NCBI GenBank assembly: GCA_030148335.1
Contig: JASBTQ010000031.1
Coordinates: 1-44,629 of the forward strand
Length of the DNA: 44,629 nt
Direction: 5' to 3'
Origin: Allomuricauda sp.
GTDB lineage: Bacteria > Bacteroidota > Bacteroidia > Flavobacteriales > Flavobacteriaceae
Positions 1-8,178 of this stretch are shown one piece after another. The position numbers and the translations under genes are program-made. Every line of letters begins with the position of its first letter. Within the stretch, counting starts at the first letter, position 1. Under the pieces are notes generated by a model. The model had not been told where the DNA came from and did not search any database. It was given only the letters and a program-made list of their open reading frames with translations.

Positions 1-121
1 TTGAAGAAAAAAACAAAAACGATGAAACGATGACAAAATGATGACGGAGGAACCACCAATATTTATAGGGTGTCCAAGAGGTTTGTCATCAAATCATCAA
101 AAATCGATTAAAAACAGAACC

Positions 122-1024
122 ATGAAAGAAATAAGAATGGACTGCGAAAAAGCCCGCAACATTGACATCGTTTCCACGCTGGCCAAGTCGGGGCACTTTC
201 CAGTCCGGAAAACGGAAAAAGAAGCTTGGTTCCTAAGCCCGTTCCGGACCGAGACCCAAGCCTCTTTCAAGGTATCACTGAAGAAAAACTATTGGATAGA
301 TTTTGGGACCTTCGAAGGGGGCAGTACCATAGACCTGGTCATGAAAATGGAGAACTGTTCCGTAAGGGAGGCATTGGAACGATTGTCCGGGAACATGGAC
401 CATTTTTCTTTTCACCGGCGGCCGAATCCAACCAAAAAGGAACACAGGACCAACCCGATTCAGATTATCGAGATAAAGGAAATCGAACACCGGGCCCTAC
501 AAAACTATCTGAGCTCCAGAAGTATCTCGATCAAGACCGCAAGAAAACTTTGCAAGGAAATACATTATCGAATAGGGGAACGGACATACTTTGGCATCGG
601 ACTCCAAAACAGGTCTGAAGGCTGGGAGCTGCGGAACAGCTATTGGAAAGGGTCCACATCGCCAAAGGATGTTTCATTGGTCAAGAACGATCCCAAAAAC
701 TTGACCATTACCGAAGGCATGTTCGATATGCTCACCCTAATGGAGCTGAGACCAGAAATTGGTAACAGCCATGACCTTCTGGTATTGAACACCACGGCCT
801 TTGTAAAACGGATGATAAAAGAAATAGGGAAATATGAAAATGTGGAGCTGTTTCTGGATAGGGACAAAGCGGGAATGGGGATGACAGAACTTTTGTTGGA
901 AAAGTGCCCGAACAGTAGGGATATGTCCTCTCTCTATAGGGGGTTCAAGGATATCAATGAATGGAAGGTAAAAAGCGCGAAGGATGAAGTTCGGCAACGA
1001 ATTCAAGATGTGTCATTGTCATGA
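122..1024 (+). CDS. TOPRIM-domain, degenerate CHC2 primase-like protein of a mobilizable element
   Basis: Predicted DNA-handling protein of the type found beside mobilization genes in Bacteroidetes elements. The N-terminal ~90 residues resemble the CHC2 zinc-binding domain of DnaG-type primases (FLSPFRTETQASFKV, then a WIDFGTFEGG stretch and a VREALERLSG helix), but the zinc-binding cysteines are mostly absent. A C-terminal TOPRIM fold is indicated by the glutamate in ITEGMFDML (about residue 196) and the DxD in LFLDRDKAG (about residue 243). I chose the ATG at 122 (MKEIRMDCEK). The frame stays open upstream to an ATG at 38, but the extra 28 residues look unlike the family. Family members probably act in replication or priming of the transferred strand; that is inference. 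A short frame ending in TGA at 31-33 may be the tail of an upstream gene outside the window. mobC follows about 45 bases downstream on the same strand. Confidence 0.75.
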   Translation: MKEIRMDCEKARNIDIVSTLAKSGHFPVRKTEKEAWFLSPFRTETQASFKVSLKKNYWIDFGTFEGGSTIDLVMKMENCSVREALERLSGNMDHFSFHRRPNPTKKEHRTNPIQIIEIKEIEHRALQNYLSSRSISIKTARKLCKEIHYRIGERTYFGIGLQNRSEGWELRNSYWKGSTSPKDVSLVKNDPKNLTITEGMFDMLTLMELRPEIGNSHDLLVLNTTAFVKRMIKEIGKYENVELFLDRDKAGMGMTELLLEKCPNSRDMSSLYRGFKDINEWKVKSAKDEVRQRIQDVSLS

Positions 1025-1069
1025 CAAATCTTGCTTTTGCTCCCGAAGGTCGCAAAAGATGATGGGAAA

Positions 1070-1366
1070 ATGAAGAAGGAGTTCGTCCAGTTCCGATGCT
1101 CGGTCTACGAGAAGAAACTGCTGAAGGTAAAGGCTCGGAAGAGTGGCCTTTCCGTCAGTGAGTACTGCCGCCGTGCCGCCTTCGAAGACCGTATTGTAGA
1201 GCGGATGACGGACGAACAGATAGAGGCCTATAAGCTATTGGTGAAATACCAACGCAACTTTAAGTTGATCACCAATATGTTCAGAAAGCGGAACCCCAGA
1301 TTAGCAGAGGAAACGGCCCAATTGGCCAAAGAGATACGGCAACACCTTTTAAATTTCAAGAAATGA
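1070..1366 (+). CDS. mobC: MobC-like relaxosome accessory protein
   Basis: Small basic protein of 98 residues. The N-terminal half reads as a ribbon-helix-helix DNA-binding domain (FVQFRCSVYEKKLLKVKARK, then a LSVSEYCRRAAF helix), as in MobC-type relaxosome proteins. These bind the origin of transfer and help the relaxase nick. The C-terminal helical part includes a NxFRKRNPRLAEE stretch and a final LAKEIRQHLLNFKK helix. The frame is open from a TTG at 1031; I prefer the ATG at 1070 because the protein then starts right at the DNA-binding domain. Its stop codon overlaps the relaxase start (ATGA at 1363-1366), suggesting translational coupling. Confidence in the family is good; the binding site is not identified. 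Confidence 0.8.
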   Translation: MKKEFVQFRCSVYEKKLLKVKARKSGLSVSEYCRRAAFEDRIVERMTDEQIEAYKLLVKYQRNFKLITNMFRKRNPRLAEETAQLAKEIRQHLLNFKK

Positions 1367-2232
1367 TAGGCATGGGAAAATCCATATCTCATACCGCAGC
1401 CTCCATGAGCTATGGAATGAACGAGGAGAAGGAAGCCGAGATCATCCACTGCCAATATCTGGCCGGGGAGACCCCAAGGGAGATCACCGAGGAGTTCCGT
1501 GTGATCCAAGAACAGAACGAACTTTGTAAAAAGAACACACTCAGCTTTGTACTAAGCCCCACCATTGAGGACGGCAAAAAATTGGAAAGCGAACAGCTCA
1601 AGGAAATGACCGAACGATTCCTTAAGGAAATGAGACTGAGGGAACATCAGGCCGTGGCATTTGTCCATAGGGACAAGGAGCATCTACATGTCCACCTGTA
1701 TGCCAACCGTATAAGTTTTGAGGGCAAGGCCTACAATGACAGCTTCATCGGAAAGCGGAGCCAGCAGATGGCCGAGCGGGTGGCCAGACAAATGGAACTT
1801 ACCACGGTAAGGGAGGCACAGCAGGAAAAACTGTACCGGATGCAGGAACTCCGGTCTGAAATACAGCGGATCCATGAAAAGGTCATGGCCCAGGAACGGC
1901 CAAGGGATTTTGACCAGTACATCAAATCCATGGAACAGAACAGCGTAAAGGTCATCCCGAGCATCAACAGACAGAACCAATTGCAGGGCTTCCGTTTTGA
2001 GTACGAGGGAACCAACCTCAAGGGAAGTGAGGTCCACCGTTCCATGTCCATGGGAAGGATAGCGGGCCAAATGAACTTTGAGAAAGAAAGGGCACAGAGA
2101 ATTGCCAAGGACAAGAGCATGGAACTTTTGGGTGGGACAGTGAATGTCCCAATGAGTTTCACCAAGACCATCATAAAGAAAACCATCAAACTGGCCATAA
2201 AAGTGGTCAGGGACACTGGAATAGGAATCTAA
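1363..2232 (+). CDS. mobA: Relaxase / mobilization nuclease (MobA-type, PF03432-like)
   Basis: Relaxase that would nick the origin of transfer and stay covalently attached to the DNA end during mobilization. The metal-binding three-histidine motif is clear in KEHLHVHLYANRI (H107, H109, H111, with FVHRD just before it). Tyr17 in ASMSYGM is the best candidate catalytic tyrosine. The N-terminal ~130 residues are the nuclease domain. The rest is charged and helical, with a basic tail (TIIKKTIKLAIKVVRD). At 289 residues it is short, typical of Bacteroidetes mobilizable elements rather than large conjugative relaxase-helicases, so transfer would need a helper conjugation machine (inference). It overlaps mobC by 4 bases. 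An alternative ATG lies 9 bases downstream (MGKSISH). Confidence 0.88.
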   Translation: MIGMGKSISHTAASMSYGMNEEKEAEIIHCQYLAGETPREITEEFRVIQEQNELCKKNTLSFVLSPTIEDGKKLESEQLKEMTERFLKEMRLREHQAVAFVHRDKEHLHVHLYANRISFEGKAYNDSFIGKRSQQMAERVARQMELTTVREAQQEKLYRMQELRSEIQRIHEKVMAQERPRDFDQYIKSMEQNSVKVIPSINRQNQLQGFRFEYEGTNLKGSEVHRSMSMGRIAGQMNFEKERAQRIAKDKSMELLGGTVNVPMSFTKTIIKKTIKLAIKVVRDTGIGI

Positions 2233-2242
2233 ACAAACCATC

Positions 2243-2698
2243 ATGGCAAAACTGGATGAAATAGCGGAACTGTTGACCGAGGAGATCAATGGGTTTGAGA
2301 AGAGCATCAGCCGTTTGGAAAGGGTACATGAAAATTTACAAAACCTTCCGTTAAGGCCTGACACCACTGAGATCAGCGCACTTCTAAAGGAATACAGTAA
2401 CGATCAAAAGAAGACCATTAAGGAACAGCAAAGATTGATGCAAAGGATCCTTAACAAGGTGGAGAAATCAATTCTGTTGCCCAGTTGGGTCCTAAAACTG
2501 TCCTGGGGGTTGTTGGTGTGTGTCCTTTTGGTGCTAGGGTTTTCAATCTATCAGGTATCAAGGATATCAAAGAAAGAAGAGGCTGCATATATCAAAGGAC
2601 AGGACAGTACGATGGGACAATATGGGACATTCCTTGATGAGAGCCCACAGGCAAAGGAACTGTACCAAAAATGGCTGGAGGAAAATGGCAAAAAGTAG
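2243..2698 (+). CDS. Coiled-coil membrane protein of the mobilization operon
   Basis: 151-residue protein that starts 10 bases after the relaxase stop and so belongs to the same operon. The first ~75 residues are charged heptad-like helix (ISRLERVHENLQNL, then LMQRILNKVEKS). One membrane-spanning segment follows at about residues 80-103 (WGLLVCVLLVLGFSIYQV), then a short hydrophilic tail ending LYQKWLEENGKK. No enzymatic motif is visible. Small one-helix membrane proteins often follow relaxase genes in Bacteroidetes mobilizable elements. A role in docking the relaxosome to the membrane or coupling protein is a guess from position only. Confidence 0.65.
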   Translation: MAKLDEIAELLTEEINGFEKSISRLERVHENLQNLPLRPDTTEISALLKEYSNDQKKTIKEQQRLMQRILNKVEKSILLPSWVLKLSWGLLVCVLLVLGFSIYQVSRISKKEEAAYIKGQDSTMGQYGTFLDESPQAKELYQKWLEENGKK

Positions 2699-2700
2699 GA

Positions 2701-2774
2701 CAGCGCCCTATCCTATTTTTGCTATACGCTTATCTTCCCGAACGCTACAAAAATGGGACAGGATCCATGCGCTG
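2701..2774. repeat. Imperfect inverted repeat directly after the mobilization operon
   Basis: The arms at 2701-2721 and 2748-2774 share three complementary blocks in the same order: CAGCGC with GCGCTG, ATCCT with AGGAT, and ATTTTTG with CAAAAAT. The blocks are separated by unmatched bases, and the intervening 26 bases contain two CGCT copies. The repeat starts 2 bases after the last mob-operon stop codon. It could be a transcription terminator, though the stem is irregular and no clean T-tract follows. It could also be part of an origin of transfer. The stretch 2699-2938 shows nothing else recognisable. Confidence 0.4.
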
Positions 2775-2938
2775 AAGTCGGGGTAAGATTTGGGATTTAC
2801 GGATTATTACATTTTCCACATCCTACTTTTAATAGTTTTTAAAAATAGCTTGAGAGGATGATTAAAGTTCAAAATGCTTTACAAGGCCCTAACCTTATAT
2901 AATAGACATTTGGCAGGCGTTCAACAGTTTAATCTCCA

Positions 2939-5308
2939 ATGAGAATGTGTTATCTTTATTTCATTGTGAAAAGTACTAAAAGCATAAATAAAATCTTCTT
3001 TTTTTTGATTCTGTCTGTTGCTGCGTATGGACAAGAAGCAGCAACCATAGATACAGAAGCCCCAAGATTGTTTGAAAGTATACATTTACACTTGAATAAA
3101 ACGACTTTTTTCAAAGGTGAACGCCTTTGGTTTAAGGCCTATATAAAGAATCAAAACCAGGGGTTACCCTCTGCAACCACCACGAATCTACACGTTGGCC
3201 TTTTTTCAAACGATGGGAAGGTTTTAATGCATAAAATGTTTATGGTCGACAATGGTATTTCCCATGGTGATTTAGCAATTGATTCGACATTTGTTGAAGA
3301 TTCATACTATTTGATGGCATGGACCAACTATATGAAGAATTTTGAAGTTGCCACACCATTTCTTCAAAAGATAAAAATAATCGGAATAACCAAGCAATCG
3401 AAAATAAATACCAATAACGATGTTTCTATTTTGATTTATCCCGAAGGGCAACACATTGTAGCAGACGCCTACAATAGTGTAGGTTTGATGATTTTTAATG
3501 AGAATCTACATCCAATAAAGACGGATGGAATTCAGCTGATGACGGGAGATGGCGAACAAATTCAGTCAAATATTCAAACAAATCAGTTGGGTCAAGGTAG
3601 GTTTGGATTTTTTGCGGATCCAACCAAATCATATCTTCTTAAATTCCAAGATGCAAACGGTCTTTGGAATACCAAAAAACTGGAAATTGAGCTAGAACAG
3701 GGGACGGGCATCAGTGTGGATAACACAGCAAAAGACGTTGTTGTTCTAAGCCCTAAAAGGTCAAAATCTGTTTTGGATTCAAGTGATACCAAGAAATTTT
3801 CAATGGCTATCTATGACTATATAAACGGTAATTTCATTCTTCGGTATGAGCTTGATAAGGATAACAATCCTATTTCCGTAGACCGTAATCAAATTCCCAA
3901 CGGAATCAACACAGCAGTAATTTTGGACGAAGCTATGCGACCCGTATCGCAACGTATGTTTTTTAACAAACCGAGATGGGGTAAAGATGTACATTCAATA
4001 GAAGTGAGCTATTGCCTTAACCAAAGCCAAGATTCCCTTCAGATAGATTTAATCCTTCCTAATGGAAGCCGAACGGCTGATATAAGTATGTCGGTGCTTC
4101 CCTCTGAATCAAATGCATATTTTCCTAACAATTCTATAGCTTCATCCTTCTTGGTACAGCCTTTTCTCAGGCAACAGTTTATTGATGGTCGCTATTTTTT
4201 TGAAGGTAAAGAACGTTCAAGGGATTATCAAATGGATACTAGATTGCTCATGGAAGGAACTGAAAAGTTTAACCAATATGTTAAGTCGGGGCATAACCAA
4301 AGTAATCAATATGAATTTGAGAAAAACATTGCTTTTAAAGGCAAGATTTTGGATGCCGACCTCAAAAATGAAAAGCAAGTTTCTTTAATGTCGCAAACAT
4401 TAGGCGCCATAAATCTTTTTGACCTTTCAAAAGATAAGAACTTCAAAGGAGACCTTCCTTTGTTTGAGGGAGATTCTATCTTGGTAAGTGTCTTGAACGA
4501 AAAAGGAAAACTCAGAAAACCTAAAGCGGAACTGTATTTTGACGATTACCATGTGGACACTTTTGAATATTCAAAATGGTTGGTGAACTTGAGTCAGATT
4601 GAACCAGAAGCTTTGGTTTTAGAAATAGATGAAGACCTGAACCTAGCGGAAAGGACGATATCCCTTGATGAAGTCGTTGTTTCGGAAAAAATGAAGGATA
4701 ACACCAAATTCCAAATAACCGCTTTGGCTGAAGGACGAATAATTGATAAAGAGACAGTGAATCGATATAGGTCTTTTCAAAATTATGTCCATATATTGGG
4801 CTTTCTTACTCGTCTGAAACCAGAAGAAGGGGGTATTGGGGTATATATTATTGACCCTCCTGGCCTTAGGGCTGTACCGGTGTTTGTTGAAGGTATGATG
4901 GCTAGCCCGGTTGAGCTGATGAACATGCCACTTTCTTCTATAAAATCAATGATTTATAGCAAAAGCAGACAAGGACCTTTTATTTCACTGTCATTACGGT
5001 ATGATTATGATGAATTGTTTGACAGAGTAAGGTTTACAAGTCTTTCCGTGCTTGGGGGCTTCAGTCGAACACAAAGCTATTTTAGCCCAAATTATCCAGA
5101 TTACACCTCATTTTTGTACAAGAGATATGGTGCCATCTGGTGGGAAAGCCAAATTGAGGTCAACTCAAAAATTCCATATTCAATCACTGTACCCTTAAAT
5201 GAACAGAAAGAGGTGAGGGTTATTATTGAAGGGATGTCTTCAAATGGATTATTATTCTATACCGAACAAATCTGCAGGCTTTTGGAAAGTAATTATTCAG
5301 AAAACTAA
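2939..5308 (+). CDS. Large exported protein, MG2-like with degenerate TonB-plug-like region
   Basis: 789-residue exported protein. An N-terminal signal peptide is visible (KIFFFLILSVAAYGQ). It is followed by the segment LHLNKTTFFKGERLWFKAYI, characteristic of a widespread Bacteroidetes family related to the MG2 domain of alpha-2-macroglobulins. Around residues 575-690 the order ISLDEVVVSEK ... IIDKETVNRYRSF ... IYIIDPPGLRAVPVFVEG resembles a decayed TonB-receptor plug, but no beta-barrel follows. Members of this family are often annotated as carboxypeptidase-regulatory or plug-domain proteins and their function is unknown. It lies between the mob operon and the integrase, so it is probably cargo of the element. 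Its base composition is visibly more AT-rich than the mob genes, consistent with a separate origin. Confidence 0.6.
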   Translation: MRMCYLYFIVKSTKSINKIFFFLILSVAAYGQEAATIDTEAPRLFESIHLHLNKTTFFKGERLWFKAYIKNQNQGLPSATTTNLHVGLFSNDGKVLMHKMFMVDNGISHGDLAIDSTFVEDSYYLMAWTNYMKNFEVATPFLQKIKIIGITKQSKINTNNDVSILIYPEGQHIVADAYNSVGLMIFNENLHPIKTDGIQLMTGDGEQIQSNIQTNQLGQGRFGFFADPTKSYLLKFQDANGLWNTKKLEIELEQGTGISVDNTAKDVVVLSPKRSKSVLDSSDTKKFSMAIYDYINGNFILRYELDKDNNPISVDRNQIPNGINTAVILDEAMRPVSQRMFFNKPRWGKDVHSIEVSYCLNQSQDSLQIDLILPNGSRTADISMSVLPSESNAYFPNNSIASSFLVQPFLRQQFIDGRYFFEGKERSRDYQMDTRLLMEGTEKFNQYVKSGHNQSNQYEFEKNIAFKGKILDADLKNEKQVSLMSQTLGAINLFDLSKDKNFKGDLPLFEGDSILVSVLNEKGKLRKPKAELYFDDYHVDTFEYSKWLVNLSQIEPEALVLEIDEDLNLAERTISLDEVVVSEKMKDNTKFQITALAEGRIIDKETVNRYRSFQNYVHILGFLTRLKPEEGGIGVYIIDPPGLRAVPVFVEGMMASPVELMNMPLSSIKSMIYSKSRQGPFISLSLRYDYDELFDRVRFTSLSVLGGFSRTQSYFSPNYPDYTSFLYKRYGAIWWESQIEVNSKIPYSITVPLNEQKEVRVIIEGMSSNGLLFYTEQICRLLESNYSEN

Positions 5309-5379
5309 TCCATATGATGATAACAGTATAAGATATCGGTCAAGTATCTCTTATCCATAATCAATAGACCTATCTACTT

Positions 5380-5398
5380 TAAAAGTGATGGTTTCTTG
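5380..5398. repeat. Integrase-associated repeat, copy C
   Basis: TAAAAGTGATGGTTTCTTG lies just outside the 3' end of the integrase gene. It matches 18 of 19 bases of the copy at 6689-6707. Together with the copies at 6487-6512 and 6682-6707 it brackets the integrase. Such repeats are candidate recombinase arm sites or attachment-site parts; this is inference from position and similarity. Confidence 0.5.
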
Positions 5399-5408
5399 TC
5401 GTAATGTG

Positions 5409-6482
5409 CTATAGGGTAATTAAATCAACATTAAGAGAAGGTAGTTTGTCAATTGCTTCATCCTGTAATCGTTGAACATGATTAAGGTATTTCAAAGTAC
5501 TTCTGGTTGAGCTATGACCCATGGCATCGGCAACAGTTTTGAGGTTGGCTCCATTGATAAGTAATTGACAGGCAAAAGTATGCCGGGCGCAATAAAAGGT
5601 AATGTGCTTTTCAATTTGAGCCCTATTAACCCAGTAGCGTATTGCTTTGTTGGCCCCATTATCACTTAATGATTGGATTTTGAAAATAAAATCATCTTTT
5701 TCCCCAAGTTTGCCCAAGATGTCAAGAGCTGTTTGATTAAGTCTGTTATTAATCAGTTCCCCGGTTTTGTTTCTAGTGGTTATTAATCGACCTTTGTTTA
5801 TATTTCTCCATTTGAGCTTTCGGATTTCAGCAAGGCCAAGGGAAGTGAAGCAGGCAAATAGAAAGGCTCTTTTTACTGCAGTATTTCCACATTTTGTATT
5901 GGCAAGTATTTGAAGTTCATCCTTATCCAAAACTTGTTTTTTTAAAGTATCGTCTTTGTTAGGATTGGAAAATCTTATGTCGGCTGTTGGCATTTCATTC
6001 AGGTAACCTTGAATTTTTGCGGCTTTTAAAACTTTTTTGAACCTTGTGAAATAGTTATGAGCCGTTTCGCCGGCCAGACCTGCATCATGTATTAAATAAT
6101 CTTTGAACAAGTTCATGGTTTTAGGACCGATCCCCGTAATGGTTAACCTCGGATTGTTGACGGCCTCTTTAAATTTCTCCACAGAGCTTGCAATAATGCG
6201 TACATCCTTGTTTTTATAATCCTGAATGTATTTTTCTGCAAAAACAAAAAAATTGATCTTCTTAAGGTGTTGGGGAATATGTCCTGTTTCATCGGACAAA
6301 ACTTCCAATTCCCTATTTGCACGAATTCTTTCGGCAATTCTTTTCTTTTCAAATTTGGAAGGATCCTTGGGTAGTATTTTTATTTTTAGAAATTCCCTCC
6401 ACCTTTCTCCGTTATGATGGATGTCCAGATAGAGGCTTTTTGCTCCTGATTTTAATGTTCTGCTTCGAAGTTGTACTGACAT
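5409..6482 (-). CDS. Tyrosine recombinase / site-specific integrase
   Basis: 357-residue tyrosine recombinase of the Bacteroidetes type, with an Arm/SAM-like N-terminal region (residues ~1-180) and a C-terminal catalytic domain. Visible catalytic positions are the first Arg in LAEIRKLKW (about residue 220), box II FYCARHTFAC (about 297), the GHSS turn, and the nucleophile Tyr in TLKYLNHV (about 331). The first residue of box II is Tyr instead of the canonical His (YxxRH). This variant is known among Bacteroidetes recombinases and does not imply inactivity. I chose the ATG at 6482 (MSVQLRSRTLKSG); the frame is open to 6545, but the upstream residues are not family-like. A repeat copy sits 5 bases upstream of this start, so the protein may control its own expression. 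It presumably integrates and excises the mobilizable element to its left. Confidence 0.9.
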   Translation of the reverse strand: MSVQLRSRTLKSGAKSLYLDIHHNGERWREFLKIKILPKDPSKFEKKRIAERIRANRELEVLSDETGHIPQHLKKINFFVFAEKYIQDYKNKDVRIIASSVEKFKEAVNNPRLTITGIGPKTMNLFKDYLIHDAGLAGETAHNYFTRFKKVLKAAKIQGYLNEMPTADIRFSNPNKDDTLKKQVLDKDELQILANTKCGNTAVKRAFLFACFTSLGLAEIRKLKWRNINKGRLITTRNKTGELINNRLNQTALDILGKLGEKDDFIFKIQSLSDNGANKAIRYWVNRAQIEKHITFYCARHTFACQLLINGANLKTVADAMGHSSTRSTLKYLNHVQRLQDEAIDKLPSLNVDLITL

Positions 6483-6486
6483 AAAA

Positions 6487-6512
6487 AAGTGACGTAAGAG
6501 TGACGGTTTTTG
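6487..6512. repeat. Integrase-associated repeat, copy A
   Basis: 26-base segment with the core GTAAGAGTGACGG followed by T5G, preceded by AAGTGAC. It matches the copy at 6682-6707 at 22 of 26 bases. Inside it, AAGTGACG is followed by AGAGTGACGG, so each copy holds two GTGAYG-like half-sites about 11 bases apart. It is immediately upstream of the integrase start codon on the integrase strand. Confidence 0.55.
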
Positions 6513-6637
6513 TCTAAAAATACGAAATGAAGGGAAAATAAACAAGAGATAAATTTATATAAATAATTGATATACAACTAATTATAAACAAATAGCATCA
6601 AATAAAATTAAACTGAAATTCACACCCAAGGTACTTG

Positions 6638-6671
6638 AAAACCCTTACAATCAATTTATTGTAAGGGTTTT
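6638..6671. terminator. Perfect 14-bp hairpin next to the integrase repeats
   Basis: AAAACCCTTACAAT (6638-6651) is fully complementary to ATTGTAAGGGTTTT (6658-6671) across a 6-base loop. The T-rich or A-rich ends fit a bidirectional Rho-independent terminator. Its place between the integrase start and repeat copy B means it could instead be part of the attachment site. Confidence 0.55.
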
Positions 6672-6681
6672 GTGCTTTTGT

Positions 6682-6707
6682 AAGTGGTGTAAAAGTGATG
6701 GTTTTTG
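6682..6707. repeat. Integrase-associated repeat, copy B
   Basis: 26-base segment with the core GTAAAAGTGATGG followed by T5G, preceded by AAGTGGT. It matches copy A at 22 of 26 positions and shares 18 of 19 bases with copy C at 5380-5398. It lies about 200 bases upstream of the integrase start, directly after the perfect hairpin, and may mark the element end. Confidence 0.55.
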
Positions 6708-7212
6708 AGATAAAAAATGATAAAATTACCATTCTAAAACTTTGGAATCCGTCCAGATCTTATGGATAAATTTAGCCACAAATTTTCTAAAGGTCCTAAA
6801 CCCTATAACAAGTTAATTATCGGCAGTAAAGCGTAATTATCATCTCAGCAATAGAGGGGTAATACTGTGACTATTATATTTTATATCAATTAATAACTGA
6901 TATATTGGATGTTACCAAGATATATGGTCAGAGAGAACAGTTTAATGCCTATCTTTAGATGCATATATTTTGTTCAAACCCTTTTCTAAAGTCTTACTAA
7001 TATCTTATTTCCCTTAGCGAAAAGGTTTTTACACATCTATTTACAAATATTTCACAATTCTTCAGGTTACAGGAATCAAAAATAAGTCGTGTTTCCTTTA
7101 TAAGCTTTGATGTTTTTAACATATAAGTGACATCTGTAGCATGTGATTCGAGAACATCATGTTTTGAAATAATGTGCTGCGCAAATGAGTAGTTAAACCT
7201 AAAATCAATGGA

Positions 7213-8118
7213 ATGGCAGACAAAGCAGATTTGGATTTTACGTACACCACCATAGACAAAATATTCCGTTTAAGCATGGGTGAAACCGCAGATTATAGCG
7301 GTGCCAAGTATGATGGTGATTTTTCAATGACCTTGGAGGAGGCGCAAAAAGAAAAGAACAGGTTTATAGCGGACAGCCTCAATATAGACCGGGAAAGCAA
7401 GGTGTTGGATATGGCATGTGGGTGGGGTCCATTCTCCCATTTTATCACAAAGGAAAGGGAGGCGACGAGCATTGGATTGACCTTGTCGAAAGGGCAAGCA
7501 GAGGCATGCCAGAAGAATGGATTAAATGTGTTTGTCAAGGATTGCCGTTATGTGAAACCAGAAGATTTTGGAACCTTTGATGCCATAGCTTGTATAGGAG
7601 GTTTGGAACATTTCTGTTCGGTTGGGGAGTGGAAAGAGGGAAATCAAGAAAAGGTATACAGTGATTTTTTTAAAACACTTAGCGATCTACTGCCAAAAGG
7701 GGGTAGGTTCTATATGCAAACGATGACTTTCAGTAAAAATATGATTGAATATGAAGCGTTGGATGTCAAGGCAAAAAAAGGTTCTGCAGCCCACGTCATG
7801 GCACTGATGGTCAAAGAGTTCCCAGGTTCATGGCTGCCCTACGGCCCAGAAATGGTGATACGAAATGCCCAACCAAATTTTAAATTGATCTCACAGAGTA
7901 GTGGAAGGCTTGACTATATTGAAACGATAAGCCAATGGCGAAAGAAGTTCAGGAAGTTCAACCTTAAAAAGTATTGGCTCTACTTATCCCTAGTACCCAA
8001 ATACATTATGGACAAGGAATTTAGACATCAAGTGGCCGTCTTTAAAATCAGCCCAAACAAAATATGCTTTGAAAAGGAAATAATGGACCATTATCGGTTG
8101 GTGTTTGAGAAAATTTAG
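7213..8118 (+). CDS. SAM-dependent methyltransferase, cyclopropane-fatty-acyl-phospholipid synthase family
   Basis: 301-residue methyltransferase of the CFA synthase/mycolic-acid cyclopropane synthase class, which transfers a methylene from S-adenosylmethionine to double bonds of membrane fatty acids or performs related methylations. The SAM-binding motif I is VLDMACGWGPFSHF (about residue 65), followed by the family-typical IGLTLSKGQ and the ACIGGLEHFC segment near residue 130. It is shorter than E. coli Cfa and lacks its long N-terminal domain, so the substrate is uncertain. It lies 60 bases upstream of an AraC-type regulator on the same strand. With the desaturase and cold-shock gene 2-3 kb away it fits a membrane-lipid remodelling neighbourhood (inference). 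Confidence 0.75.
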   Translation: MADKADLDFTYTTIDKIFRLSMGETADYSGAKYDGDFSMTLEEAQKEKNRFIADSLNIDRESKVLDMACGWGPFSHFITKEREATSIGLTLSKGQAEACQKNGLNVFVKDCRYVKPEDFGTFDAIACIGGLEHFCSVGEWKEGNQEKVYSDFFKTLSDLLPKGGRFYMQTMTFSKNMIEYEALDVKAKKGSAAHVMALMVKEFPGSWLPYGPEMVIRNAQPNFKLISQSSGRLDYIETISQWRKKFRKFNLKKYWLYLSLVPKYIMDKEFRHQVAVFKISPNKICFEKEIMDHYRLVFEKI

Positions 8119-8178
8119 ACAATCGGAGGTTTACTGATTGAATCTTTGCAATTGAGGGAGACCATTCAAAATGAGTGA

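Larger units (their letters stand above)
6546..7212. other. Non-coding AT-rich stretch between integrase and methyltransferase
   Basis: No convincing gene. It contains the perfect hairpin at 6638-6671 and repeat copy B at 6682-6707. The remainder to the methyltransferase start is AT-rich with no recognisable RNA gene. The element-chromosome boundary should lie somewhere in this stretch, because the genes to the right are ordinary flavobacterial genes. Confidence 0.5.

Noticed and set aside
1684..2367. Long minus-strand open frame (227 codons) across the relaxase
   Set aside because: It overlaps a clear relaxase with a three-His motif; the minus frame has no family resemblance and is a shadow.
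2790..2805. ATTTACGGAT resembling the LytTR half-site
   Set aside because: No second copy at a 21-base period; single occurrence is expected by chance.
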